Of a stretch of DNA of 7,818 bases, positions 1 to 6,248 are shown piece by piece. Under the pieces are notes generated by a model. That model saw only the letters and a list, made by a program, of their open reading frames with translations, made no database searches and was not told where the DNA came from. The position numbers and the translations under genes were made by a program. Each line of letters begins with the position of its first letter. Position 1 is the stretch's first letter. The stretch comes from an uncultured Mollicutes bacterium (lineage in GTDB: Bacteria; Bacillota_I; Bacilli_A; Acholeplasmatales; Anaeroplasmataceae): contig CALCWU010000083.1 in the NCBI GenBank assembly GCA_937905855.1, positions 1-7,818 on the forward strand. Reading direction: 5' to 3'.

Positions 1-579
1 AACTTTGTAGTAAAAAATGTTCGTCATCCGCTTATTAAAAATCCAGTTGGAAATGATTTTAACTTAAATGGTGTTGTGATATTAACTGGCTCAAATATGA
101 GTGGTAAAACGACATTTATGAGATCATTGGGCATTAATTACGTGTTATTTATGGCTGGTGGTGCAGTAGCCGCAAGCTACTATGAGGCTCCAAAGCTTTC
201 ACTTTATACATCACTACGTGTTAATGATTTGACACTAGAGGGAATTTCTACCTTTTATGCCGAGCTTAAGAGAATAAAAAATATTATTGAGGGAATAAAA
301 AGAGGAGAAAAGATCTTCGCTCTTATTGATGAAATTTTTAAAGGAACAAATGCCTCTGATAGACTCGTTGGAGCTACAAGAGTTATAGAAAAGCTTTTGA
401 ATCAATATGCAATTATTTCGACTCATGATTTTGAATTATGTAAAATCGATAAGGTTTTAAATTATCATTTTAATGAAGATTATGATGATGGTAAAATCAA
501 ATTCGATTATAAAATAAAAGATGGTCAATGTAAAACAACAAATGGTAAATATTTAATGGAATCAATTGGTTTAGAATAA
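1..579 (+). CDS. MutS-like ATPase, C-terminal part (5' end outside window)
   Basis: The frame is open from base 1 and stops at TAA 577-579, giving 192 residues of the C-terminal ATPase domain of a MutS-family protein. Seen: a 'HPL' motif near residue 10; Walker A GSNMSGKTT at residues 30-38 of the visible part (Lys36); Walker B with the Asp110-Glu111 pair in DEIFKGTN; and an STHD switch-loop motif with His142. Known: housekeeping MutS has DEIGRGTST at this position, whereas DEIFKGTN followed by an acidic residue and Arg is typical of shorter MutS-related proteins, often with N-terminal membrane segments, whose role is not firmly established. The chain ends about 50 residues after the switch loop with no helix-hairpin-helix tail and no Smr nuclease domain, which argues against MutS1 and MutS2. 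Inference: a MutS-related ATPase rather than the mismatch-repair protein itself. The first in-frame ATG, at position 76, lies just before Walker A and is not the true start. Confidence 0.88.
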   Translation, partial: NFVVKNVRHPLIKNPVGNDFNLNGVVILTGSNMSGKTTFMRSLGINYVLFMAGGAVAASYYEAPKLSLYTSLRVNDLTLEGISTFYAELKRIKNIIEGIKRGEKIFALIDEIFKGTNASDRLVGATRVIEKLLNQYAIISTHDFELCKIDKVLNYHFNEDYDDGKIKFDYKIKDGQCKTTNGKYLMESIGLE

Positions 580-609
580 GAGTAGTCTGCTACTCTTATT
601 TTAATTTTT
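575..609 (+). terminator. Intrinsic terminator of the MutS-like gene
   Basis: There is a perfect 11-bp inverted repeat (575-585 with 590-600, AATAAGAGTAG / CTACTCTTATT) around a 4-nt TCTG loop, followed by a T-rich tract TTAATTTTT. The left arm contains the TAA stop codon at 577-579, so the hairpin starts inside the coding region. It separates the MutS-like gene from the next transcription unit, whose -35 element begins a few bases downstream. Confidence 0.88.
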
Positions 610-613
610 GGTC

Positions 614-642
614 TTTAAAAAGTAAGGCATTTATTGTATAAT
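614..642 (+). promoter_or_regulatory. Promoter of the five-gene operon (sigma-A type)
   Basis: A perfect -10 hexamer TATAAT at 637-642 lies 17 bp after TTTAAA at 614-619, which matches the -35 consensus TTGACA at 4 of 6 positions. It sits between the preceding terminator and the first gene of the operon, as expected. The inferred start of transcription is near 649-650, giving a leader of about 27 nt with no room for a riboswitch. Confidence 0.7.
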
Positions 643-660
643 TAATGTATATGTGGAATT

Positions 661-666
661 GGAGGA
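661..666 (+). promoter_or_regulatory. Ribosome binding site for the membrane protein gene
   Basis: GGAGGA at 661-666 lies 10 nt before the ATG at 677. The spacing is a little long, but no start codon in this frame lies closer, so it supports the 677 start. Confidence 0.7.
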
Positions 667-676
667 ATAATTTAAA

Positions 677-1522
677 ATGATTTTATATAGCATTATAAAT
701 TTTGCCAATTTCTTTAGCTTTTTAATCGGACTAGGTGTAGGATTTGTTATTTTTGCTTTAGTCTATTTGTTGTTGATATTATTGTCATTAAATAAGAAGA
801 AATATGTAATTAAATCTCAAATAAATGATGTTAGCGACGAGGAAATTAAAAAGATTATTTTGGACGCTCAAAAAGCTTTTAAGGATAAGAAGCTTAAGGG
901 TGAGGATGCAATGATTGGCTATTGCTATAATTTGTCTAAGGACCTTGTTATTCATATCGCTTCAAGATTCTTTCCAAATAGTAAGCATCCTGTTTTTGAG
1001 CTTAGTATTGATGAGCTCATATTACTTGCAAATTATATATCACTTCGTGTTGATGAAATCTTGTCAAAGCGTGGCTTAAGAATTTTTAGAAAATTAAAAA
1101 TATCAACTATTGTTGGCTGGACGGATGTTAAAAAAACTATTGATGAAAATCCTATTGTTAAAGCCACTAAAAAATATAAAATTTCTGAAACCTTAACTGC
1201 TGCAAAAAAGGTGATTAACGTTATAAATCCCTTATGGTGGGCTAAGAGATTTATTTCTACAGCCTCTATGAATTTACTTTTGAAAAAGGTATGCCTAGTT
1301 ATTATGGGTATAATTGGTGAAGAAACGTATAAAATATATTCTAAGAGTGTTTTTGATAAGGATGTTTCTTTGGATAGTGGTGTTAATGAAATAGTTGAAG
1401 AAATAGAAAATGAAGATTTAATAGATGATGATTTAGAATTGACTAATGACGAAGCTGTTAAGCCAATAATGGAGAAAAAGCAAACAAAAAAACGTAAATT
1501 ATTTAGAAGAAAGGATCGATAA
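677..1522 (+). CDS. Unrecognised single-pass membrane protein
   Basis: This 281-residue protein matches no family I can name with confidence. Seen: one strong hydrophobic segment at about residues 12-38 (glycine-containing LGVGFVIF core), followed by Asn-Lys-Lys-Lys, so the positive-inside rule predicts a cytoplasmic C-terminal body. The soluble part is mostly helical, with NPLWWAKR at 184-191, a weaker hydrophobic stretch at about 200-214, and GEETYKIYSK at 214-223. The tail is sharply two-part: acidic at about 230-260, then a highly basic end rich in Lys and Arg. It is the first gene after the promoter, and its stop is 1 nt before the next ATG, so translation is probably coupled to the FtsK-like gene. 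From memory only, its arrangement (a helical block, an 'NP' motif, then a 'G-x-E/Y-x-I-x-x-YS' ending) resembles uncharacterised proteins found near GTPases of the YcjX/DUF697 type. I treat that as a lead, not a call. Inference: it could tether the membrane-less translocase encoded next to it. Confidence 0.85.
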   Translation: MILYSIINFANFFSFLIGLGVGFVIFALVYLLLILLSLNKKKYVIKSQINDVSDEEIKKIILDAQKAFKDKKLKGEDAMIGYCYNLSKDLVIHIASRFFPNSKHPVFELSIDELILLANYISLRVDEILSKRGLRIFRKLKISTIVGWTDVKKTIDENPIVKATKKYKISETLTAAKKVINVINPLWWAKRFISTASMNLLLKKVCLVIMGIIGEETYKIYSKSVFDKDVSLDSGVNEIVEEIENEDLIDDDLELTNDEAVKPIMEKKQTKKRKLFRRKDR

Positions 1523-1523
1523 A

Positions 1524-3746
1524 ATGGGATTATTTAAGAAAAAACAACCTAAGACTATTGAGCATGAAGAGCCATTTAAAATACCACAGGTTACAGAATC
1601 TGACGAAGGATTATTAACATCAAAGCCTAAATTTTCTATGGGTGAAATTGGTTCGGTTTTCTTTGGAAGTCAAATTAAAGATAAAGTAGTATATTCTGAT
1701 AATCAAGGCTCAGTAAATGTTGACTCTGCCTATGATGCCTTTCGTTCTGAAGAGGATAAGCATATTAAAGAGGAAGAGCTTTTAAGAAAATATGGTAGTA
1801 AATATCCTGAATTTTCCAAAATTTCCAATAAAGAAAGAGAAAAGCTATTTGGTGTAAAATATGAACCTCCTGTAGAAGATAAAATAAAAAGTGTTGAACC
1901 AAAGAAGAAAAAACTTGGATTCTCTTTTGTTGAGGATATTAATGAAAAAACGCAAATTGTGGAAGAACCAAAGCCTGTTGATGATCTGACTACAGAGCAA
2001 AAAACTATTAATTTAGATATTAATTTTGATGATGAATATGAATATAATTCCTTTGATCCTAAGCTAGAGGAGCCTAAGGCTTCATCTATTCCAAGCTTTT
2101 TATTTAAATCAAGTGCTGATGATACTAAAAAAGAAGAGCCTGTTGTAGAAAAAAATACAACTGAGGAAAAGCCTTTAGACTTGGAAAAGAAAGAAGAGGA
2201 AATTATTTATGATGATAATAAGCCAAAGGTGGAGGAGAATATAACTACTACTCCTAAGGTAGTTAGTAGTAAATATGACGATTATAAGCTACCACCACTT
2301 GATATCTTTAAAAAATCAAGTGCTTCAAGTGATGAGGTTCCAGCATGGCTTGAAGAGAAAAAGGATATAATTAATGATACCTTAAAATCATTTGATGTTG
2401 AGGGTGAGGTTGTTAATTATACAAAAGGTCCAGCCTTCACTCGTTATGAAATAATGCTTGCTGCTGGTCAAAAGGTTGCTCGTGTTAAAAGTTTACATGA
2501 GAATTTCCAAATGAACCTTGGTGTAAAAAGTATTCGTATCTTAGCTCCAATACCTGGTAAAAAAACTGTTGGTATTGAGGTTCCAAATGATAAGACAGAA
2601 ATGGTTTGCTTTGGTGATATAATTACTGATGAATTTATTAATAGTGAAAATAAGACAATGGTTATGCTTGGTAAGGATATTGATGGTAATCCTATTTCAA
2701 GATGTATTGATGATATGCCACACTGTCTTGTTGCCGGTGCAACTAAATCAGGTAAGTCTGTTTGTATGTCAACAATTCTAATCAGCTTGTTATTGAAAAA
2801 TAAGCCTGATGAGCTAAAGCTTATTTTAGTTGACCCTAAGCAGGTAGAATTTAGCTTTTATACTGGTTTACCACATTTAATTACGCCGATAATTACTGAT
2901 GCTTCATTAGTTCCTGGAGCTTTAAAGTGGGCTGTTGATGAAATGGAAAGAAGATATCAGGTTTTAAATGCTAATCGCGTTCGTAATATTGGTGACTATA
3001 ATAAAAAGGCTAAAGCTCATCCTGAGCTAGCACTTGAAAAGCTTCCTTATATTATTATTGTTATTGATGAGCTTGCAGATTTAATGACTGGTGGTGGTGC
3101 TGAAATTGAGGACAATATTAAGCGTATTACTGCTAAGGCTCGTGCTGCAGGAATTCATATGGTTGTAGCAACTCAAAGACCAACAGTTCAGGTTGTATCT
3201 GGAAATATTAAAGGAAATATTCCTACAAGAATTGCCTTCCGTGTTGCCGCCTTTGTTGATAGTAACACTATACTTGATGAGGGTGGAGCTGAAAATCTAC
3301 TTGGTAAAGGTGATATGCTTATTAAGGATATTGATGCTCCACAGCGTGTTCAGGGTGCATTCGTATCTGATGATGAAATAACAGCAGTATGTGATTATAT
3401 TTGTGGTGAAGCAGCTCCAGATTATGTATTTACTCATGATCAGCTAAAAAAATCAATGGAGAATACCCAAATTAAAAATGAACAAGCAGAAGCAGGCGAA
3501 AGCAATGAATTATTATATGATGTTGCAAGCTTCTGTGTAAATAGTAAAAGCTGTTCAATAAATGGTATTCAGCAGCAATTTAATTTTGGATTCAATCGTG
3601 CCCAAAGAATTGTGGCAATATTAGAACAAAAAGGAATTGTATCTGAAAAAAGACCAGGAAATACTAGTAATAAAGGTAGGGAAATTTTAGTTGATATGCA
3701 TCAGCTAAATTTAATGTTTGGACGCGGGGATGATGATTTTGAATAA
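1524..3746 (+). CDS. ftsK: FtsK/SpoIIIE-family DNA translocase, no membrane domain (SftA-like layout)
   Basis: A hexameric ATPase that pumps double-stranded DNA, used to clear or segregate chromosomes at the division septum. Seen in 740 residues: a charged N-terminal region (about 1-270) rich in Glu, Lys and Pro, with repeated EEP/EKP-like stretches and no membrane segment; the translocase core from about 272; Walker A GATKSGKS at 405-412 (Lys411); VDPKQVEF; Walker B ending in Asp515-Glu516; the TQRP motif at 550-553; and the GGAENLLGKGDML segment. A winged-helix gamma domain follows at about 660-735 with the FNRAQRIV recognition-helix pattern, so alpha, beta and gamma parts are all present. 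Known: FtsK and SpoIIIE normally carry four N-terminal membrane helices, while Bacillus subtilis SftA (YtpT) is a soluble member. The layout here is SftA-like. The ATG at 1524 is preceded by AAGGAT at 1511-1516, inside the end of the upstream gene. Odd: Walker A has Lys where GATGSGKS is usual. Family assignment is secure; the choice between FtsK and SftA rests on architecture alone. Confidence 0.96.
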   Translation: MGLFKKKQPKTIEHEEPFKIPQVTESDEGLLTSKPKFSMGEIGSVFFGSQIKDKVVYSDNQGSVNVDSAYDAFRSEEDKHIKEEELLRKYGSKYPEFSKISNKEREKLFGVKYEPPVEDKIKSVEPKKKKLGFSFVEDINEKTQIVEEPKPVDDLTTEQKTINLDINFDDEYEYNSFDPKLEEPKASSIPSFLFKSSADDTKKEEPVVEKNTTEEKPLDLEKKEEEIIYDDNKPKVEENITTTPKVVSSKYDDYKLPPLDIFKKSSASSDEVPAWLEEKKDIINDTLKSFDVEGEVVNYTKGPAFTRYEIMLAAGQKVARVKSLHENFQMNLGVKSIRILAPIPGKKTVGIEVPNDKTEMVCFGDIITDEFINSENKTMVMLGKDIDGNPISRCIDDMPHCLVAGATKSGKSVCMSTILISLLLKNKPDELKLILVDPKQVEFSFYTGLPHLITPIITDASLVPGALKWAVDEMERRYQVLNANRVRNIGDYNKKAKAHPELALEKLPYIIIVIDELADLMTGGGAEIEDNIKRITAKARAAGIHMVVATQRPTVQVVSGNIKGNIPTRIAFRVAAFVDSNTILDEGGAENLLGKGDMLIKDIDAPQRVQGAFVSDDEITAVCDYICGEAAPDYVFTHDQLKKSMENTQIKNEQAEAGESNELLYDVASFCVNSKSCSINGIQQQFNFGFNRAQRIVAILEQKGIVSEKRPGNTSNKGREILVDMHQLNLMFGRGDDDFE

Positions 3747-4641
3747 AAAAAGATTGAATGAATATCAAGAGCTAATTAAAAATGACGAATATTCAAAGGA
3801 AGCCAATGACTATATGCATCATCATTTAATAGTTAACCCTTTGATTAGATTTTTATTGATCTTTATTTTATTATTATTTACAGCCTTAAATTACAAAAAG
3901 GTTGAAAAATTAGCAAAAATAACCTTTGATTCACTTTTAAATCATGAGGATATGTTTGGCATTGAGCTTTATATCGGCATTTTAGCGGCAACTTGCTTGT
4001 TTTTAGCTTTATTTGCACTTGTTATGTTTTTGATTAATGCTAAAACAAATGAACATGCCGATCACTTAAAGGCCTTAGTTAAAACCTATAAAATTTACGA
4101 TATGGTTACATTTATCTTAAGTTCAATTGTATTTTTGTACTTTATTATAATGTTTATCGTAACACCATGTACTGTAGATGGTGCTTCAATGCAAAACACA
4201 CTAAATAGTGGTGATAGAGTAATGGTATGGCATTTAAATTATAAGCCAAAGCGTGATGATATAATTATTTTTGATGCCTCTAATAAGGAATATGGTAATT
4301 ATTCTGGCTTCTTTGTTAAAAGAATTGTTGCCGTACCTGGTGATAAGGTTAAATATGATAATACGACTGATACACTATATGTTAATGATAGCTTTGTAGA
4401 AAGAAATGTTGGGATTTCACAATATAAAATACTAACAGATAGTGTTGATTTAGATTACACATCATTAGAATTTGTTGTCCCTAATAATCGATTTATGGTT
4501 TTTGGTGATAATAGAGCTAATTCTACTGATAGTAGAATGATAGGGTTAATTTATAGGGATGATATATTAGGCAGTGTTGGTTTTCGTTTTTATCCCTTTA
4601 ATAAAATTGGTAAAATAGATAAAGATATAATTCATTATTAG
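3730..4641 (+). CDS. lepB: Signal peptidase I with extended N-terminal membrane region
   Basis: A membrane serine protease (S26 family) that removes signal peptides from exported proteins; its catalytic domain faces outward. Seen, numbering from ATG 3730 (303 residues): membrane segments at about 36-55, 78-102 and 126-144; catalytic Ser153 in GASMQNTL right after the third; general-base Lys197 in FVKRIVAVPGD; and the GDNR box at 259-262, followed by a DSR motif. The usual SMxPTL has Asn instead of Pro here. Known: Gram-positive enzymes of this family commonly have one N-terminal anchor and about 170-200 residues, so two extra membrane segments and over 100 extra residues are unusual. The start is uncertain. 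ATG 3730 and ATG 3733 overlap the end of the FtsK-like gene, with GGA at 3720-3722 as a weak ribosome site; TTG codons at 3718 and 3739 are alternatives. Overlap with the upstream gene suggests translational coupling. Confidence 0.93.
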   Translation: MMILNKKRLNEYQELIKNDEYSKEANDYMHHHLIVNPLIRFLLIFILLLFTALNYKKVEKLAKITFDSLLNHEDMFGIELYIGILAATCLFLALFALVMFLINAKTNEHADHLKALVKTYKIYDMVTFILSSIVFLYFIIMFIVTPCTVDGASMQNTLNSGDRVMVWHLNYKPKRDDIIIFDASNKEYGNYSGFFVKRIVAVPGDKVKYDNTTDTLYVNDSFVERNVGISQYKILTDSVDLDYTSLEFVVPNNRFMVFGDNRANSTDSRMIGLIYRDDILGSVGFRFYPFNKIGKIDKDIIHY

Positions 4642-4647
4642 GAGGTG
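4640..4647 (+). promoter_or_regulatory. Ribosome binding site that sets the rbgA start
   Basis: AGGAGGTG is a near-perfect Shine-Dalgarno sequence overlapping the lepB stop codon (TAG 4639-4641). Two ATGs follow in tandem, at 4650 and 4653. AGGAGG ends 7 nt before the second but only 4 nt before the first, so 4653 is the better start. It also gives the N-terminus closest to that of Bacillus RbgA (a short lead into QWxPGHM). Confidence 0.8.
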
Positions 4648-4652
4648 GAATG

Positions 4653-5507
4653 ATGAAGGTCATTCAGTGGTATCCAGGCCATATGGCTAAGGCTAAAAGA
4701 GAGGTTTTAGAGGCTTTAGATAAAATCGATTTAGTTATTGAGCTTCGTGATGCAAGAATACCTATTGCAAGTAAGAATCCATTAATTGATGAAATTATAA
4801 AGAATAAGCCAAGACTTGTTTTATTATGTAAGGCTTGTCTTGCTGATCCTAAGGTGACAGCGAAATGGATAAATTATTTAAATAATGAAAATACGATTGC
4901 TTTAGATATCGATTCAATTGAAATGTACAATATGAAAAAGATTATTCCTTATGCAAATAAGGCCTTAGAGGCTTTATTTAAAAAAAGAGCAGAAAAGGGG
5001 ATTTCTTCAAAGCAAATAAAGGCTATGATTGTTGGAATTCCCAATGTAGGAAAATCTACTCTTATAAATGTACTTGCTAAAAGAAAATCATTACCTGTTG
5101 GTGATAAGCCTGGTGTTACCAAGGCTCAGGCTTGGCTAAAGGTTACTGATGATTTTATGCTTCTTGATACACCTGGTATATTATGGCCAAAATTTGAAGA
5201 TCAGATGACAGGTGTTAAGCTTGCTATATGTGGTGCTATAAAGGAAGAAATATTAGATATGCATGAAATAGCTAAGGTTGCTTTGGAGATAGTTAAAAAT
5301 CAATACCCTAAGGCAATTCTTGATCGCTATAATATTGAAAATGCAAATGAAATTGAAGTATTGGATTTAATAGAGCAGATTGGTAGAAGACGTGGCGCGA
5401 TTACTAAGGGTAATGTTGTTGATATTGATCGTAGCATTGATATTTTTATAACCGATTTGCAAAAAGGTAGATTAGGAAGGATTTCGTATGAGTATCCAGA
5501 AATATAA
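4653..5507 (+). CDS. rbgA: Ribosome biogenesis GTPase RbgA (YlqF)
   Basis: A circularly permuted GTPase that acts late in assembly of the 50S ribosomal subunit. Seen in 284 residues: QWYPGHMAKA at 5-14, whose His10 corresponds to catalytic His9 of Bacillus subtilis RbgA; the G4 position at 59-62; then G1/Walker A GIPNVGKST at 128-136 (Lys134); G2 Thr156 in KPGVT; and G3 DTPG at 172-175. The G4-G1-G2-G3 order is the permuted signature. The C-terminal RNA-binding helical region ends normally (GRxSYE-type ending), and the length matches the family. Odd: the G4 motif, NKAD in Bacillus, reads CKAC here (bases 4827-4838), so both the Asn and the Asp that reads the guanine base are lost. The gene sits between lepB and rnhB, and its last 20 nt overlap rnhB; rbgA next to rnhB is a familiar Firmicute arrangement. 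The alternative start at ATG 4650 adds one Met. Confidence 0.96.
   Translation: MKVIQWYPGHMAKAKREVLEALDKIDLVIELRDARIPIASKNPLIDEIIKNKPRLVLLCKACLADPKVTAKWINYLNNENTIALDIDSIEMYNMKKIIPYANKALEALFKKRAEKGISSKQIKAMIVGIPNVGKSTLINVLAKRKSLPVGDKPGVTKAQAWLKVTDDFMLLDTPGILWPKFEDQMTGVKLAICGAIKEEILDMHEIAKVALEIVKNQYPKAILDRYNIENANEIEVLDLIEQIGRRRGAITKGNVVDIDRSIDIFITDLQKGRLGRISYEYPEI
5474..5480 (+). promoter_or_regulatory. Ribosome binding site of rnhB, inside rbgA
   Basis: AGGAAGG ends 7 nt before the ATG at 5488 and lies wholly within the rbgA coding sequence. It supports the overlapping start of rnhB and probable translational coupling of the two genes. Confidence 0.75.
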
Positions 5508-6150
5508 AGATATAAACCTATATTCTCATGAAGAACAATTACAAGATGATGGATATAATTTTGTTTGTGGGGTTGATGAGGCAGGACGTGGTCCCCTTGC
5601 AGGACCTTGTGTTGTTGCTGCAGTAATTATGCCATTAACCTCAAGAATTGAAGGAATTAATGATTCAAAGCAATTATCAGCCAAAAAAAGAGAAGAGCTT
5701 TATAAGAAAATTATGCAGGAGGCTATTGCTGTTAATGTTGTTTTTGTAGGTGTCAAGGAAATTGATGAAATGAATATTTATCAAGCTACAAAAAATGGAA
5801 TGCTTAAGGCTATTAAGGGCTTAAAGCAAGAGCCAGATTATGTTTTAATTGATGCTATGCCATTAAATGAATTAGAGATTCCTCATGAATCTATCATTCA
5901 TGGCGATGCTAAAAGTGCTTCAATTGCGGCCTCAAGTATTATTGCTAAGGTTACAAGGGACCATTATATGGAAAAGATGGATATTAAATATCCTGGCTAT
6001 GGCTTTGCCCATCATAAGGGTTATTGTACAAAGGAGCATGTTGAAGCATTAAAAAAACTAGGACCTTGTGCAATTCATCGTAGGACATATTCACCTGTTA
6101 GCTCTTATTTTTGCAAACAATTAGAGTTCGACTTTAATGAAGAGAAGTAA
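5488..6150 (+). CDS. rnhB: Ribonuclease HII
   Basis: A cytoplasmic endonuclease that cuts the RNA strand of RNA-DNA hybrids and starts removal of single ribonucleotides built into DNA. Seen in 220 residues: the DEAGRG motif with Asp30 and Glu31, Asp122 in VLIDAM, and Asp140 in GDAKSASIAASS. These are the four metal-binding acidic residues (equivalent to Asp16, Glu17, Asp108 and Asp126 of the Escherichia coli enzyme). The conserved C-terminal block is also present: a Tyr-Pro-x-Tyr-Gly stretch, HHKGYCTKEH, and a GPCAIHRR segment leading to SPV. Length and motif order are normal for type 2 RNase H, with about 25 residues before the catalytic core. It overlaps rbgA by 20 nt in another frame and is the last gene of the operon, because a terminator begins within its final codons. 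Nothing in it looks damaged. Confidence 0.97.
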   Translation: MSIQKYKDINLYSHEEQLQDDGYNFVCGVDEAGRGPLAGPCVVAAVIMPLTSRIEGINDSKQLSAKKREELYKKIMQEAIAVNVVFVGVKEIDEMNIYQATKNGMLKAIKGLKQEPDYVLIDAMPLNELEIPHESIIHGDAKSASIAASSIIAKVTRDHYMEKMDIKYPGYGFAHHKGYCTKEHVEALKKLGPCAIHRRTYSPVSSYFCKQLEFDFNEEK

Positions 6151-6171
6151 TAATTTCTCTTTATTTTTTTT
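6136..6171 (+). terminator. Intrinsic terminator at the end of rnhB
   Basis: Arms 6136-6146 and 6155-6165 pair over 11 positions with one G-U wobble, around an 8-nt loop at 6147-6154 that contains the TAA stop codon. A run of eight T residues follows at 6164-6171. The left arm lies in rnhB coding sequence. It closes the five-gene operon and insulates the following promoter. Confidence 0.85.
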
Positions 6172-6186
6172 GTAAACGTTTTAGCG

Positions 6187-6215
6187 TTGAACAATCTAGA
6201 AAGCTGTGATAAAAT
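6187..6215 (+). promoter_or_regulatory. Promoter of the marR-ABC exporter unit (extended -10)
   Basis: TTGAAC at 6187-6192 and TAAAAT at 6210-6215 (5 of 6 matches to TATAAT) are separated by 17 bp. TGA at 6207-6209 gives a TGn extended -10, which strengthens the call. The predicted start of transcription is near 6221-6223, inside the palindrome described next. Confidence 0.7.
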
Positions 6216-6217
6216 TT

Positions 6218-6231
6218 GTTAGGTTTCTAAC
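6218..6231 (+). promoter_or_regulatory. Candidate MarR operator, GTTAG-N4-CTAAC palindrome
   Basis: Perfect 5-bp arms GTTAG (6218-6222) and CTAAC (6227-6231) flank GTTT. The site lies 2 bp downstream of the -10 element and covers the expected transcription start, where a bound dimer would block RNA polymerase. Known: MarR-family proteins bind short palindromes, often in their own promoters, and GTTAG half-sites are described for Staphylococcus aureus MepR. Inference: the MarR encoded at 6249 binds here and controls itself and the ABC exporter. It could form only a weak RNA hairpin and has no T-run, so it is not a terminator. Confidence 0.55.
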
Positions 6232-6235
6232 TAAT

Positions 6236-6241
6236 AAGGAG
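6236..6241 (+). promoter_or_regulatory. Ribosome binding site for marR (GTG start)
   Basis: AAGGAG ends 7 nt before GTG at 6249. This good spacing supports GTG as the start; no ATG in the same frame lies nearby. Confidence 0.75.
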
Positions 6242-6248
6242 TTTTAAC

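Noticed and set aside
235..426. 63-codon open frame on the minus strand inside the MutS-like gene
   Set aside because: It lies opposite the conserved Walker B region, has no ribosome site of note and its translation resembles no protein; it is a shadow of the real gene.
643..676. Riboswitch or leader RNA before the membrane protein gene
   Set aside because: Only about 27 nt lie between the predicted transcript start and the ATG, too short for a structured regulatory RNA.
1524..2330. Tandem repeats in the N-terminal region of the FtsK-like protein
   Set aside because: The EEP/EKP-like stretches recur irregularly and differ in length and sequence, so this is low-complexity linker composition rather than a repeat array.
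3193..3381. 62-codon open frame on the plus strand inside the FtsK-like gene
   Set aside because: It lies in another frame across the conserved motor core, so the sequence is explained by the translocase.
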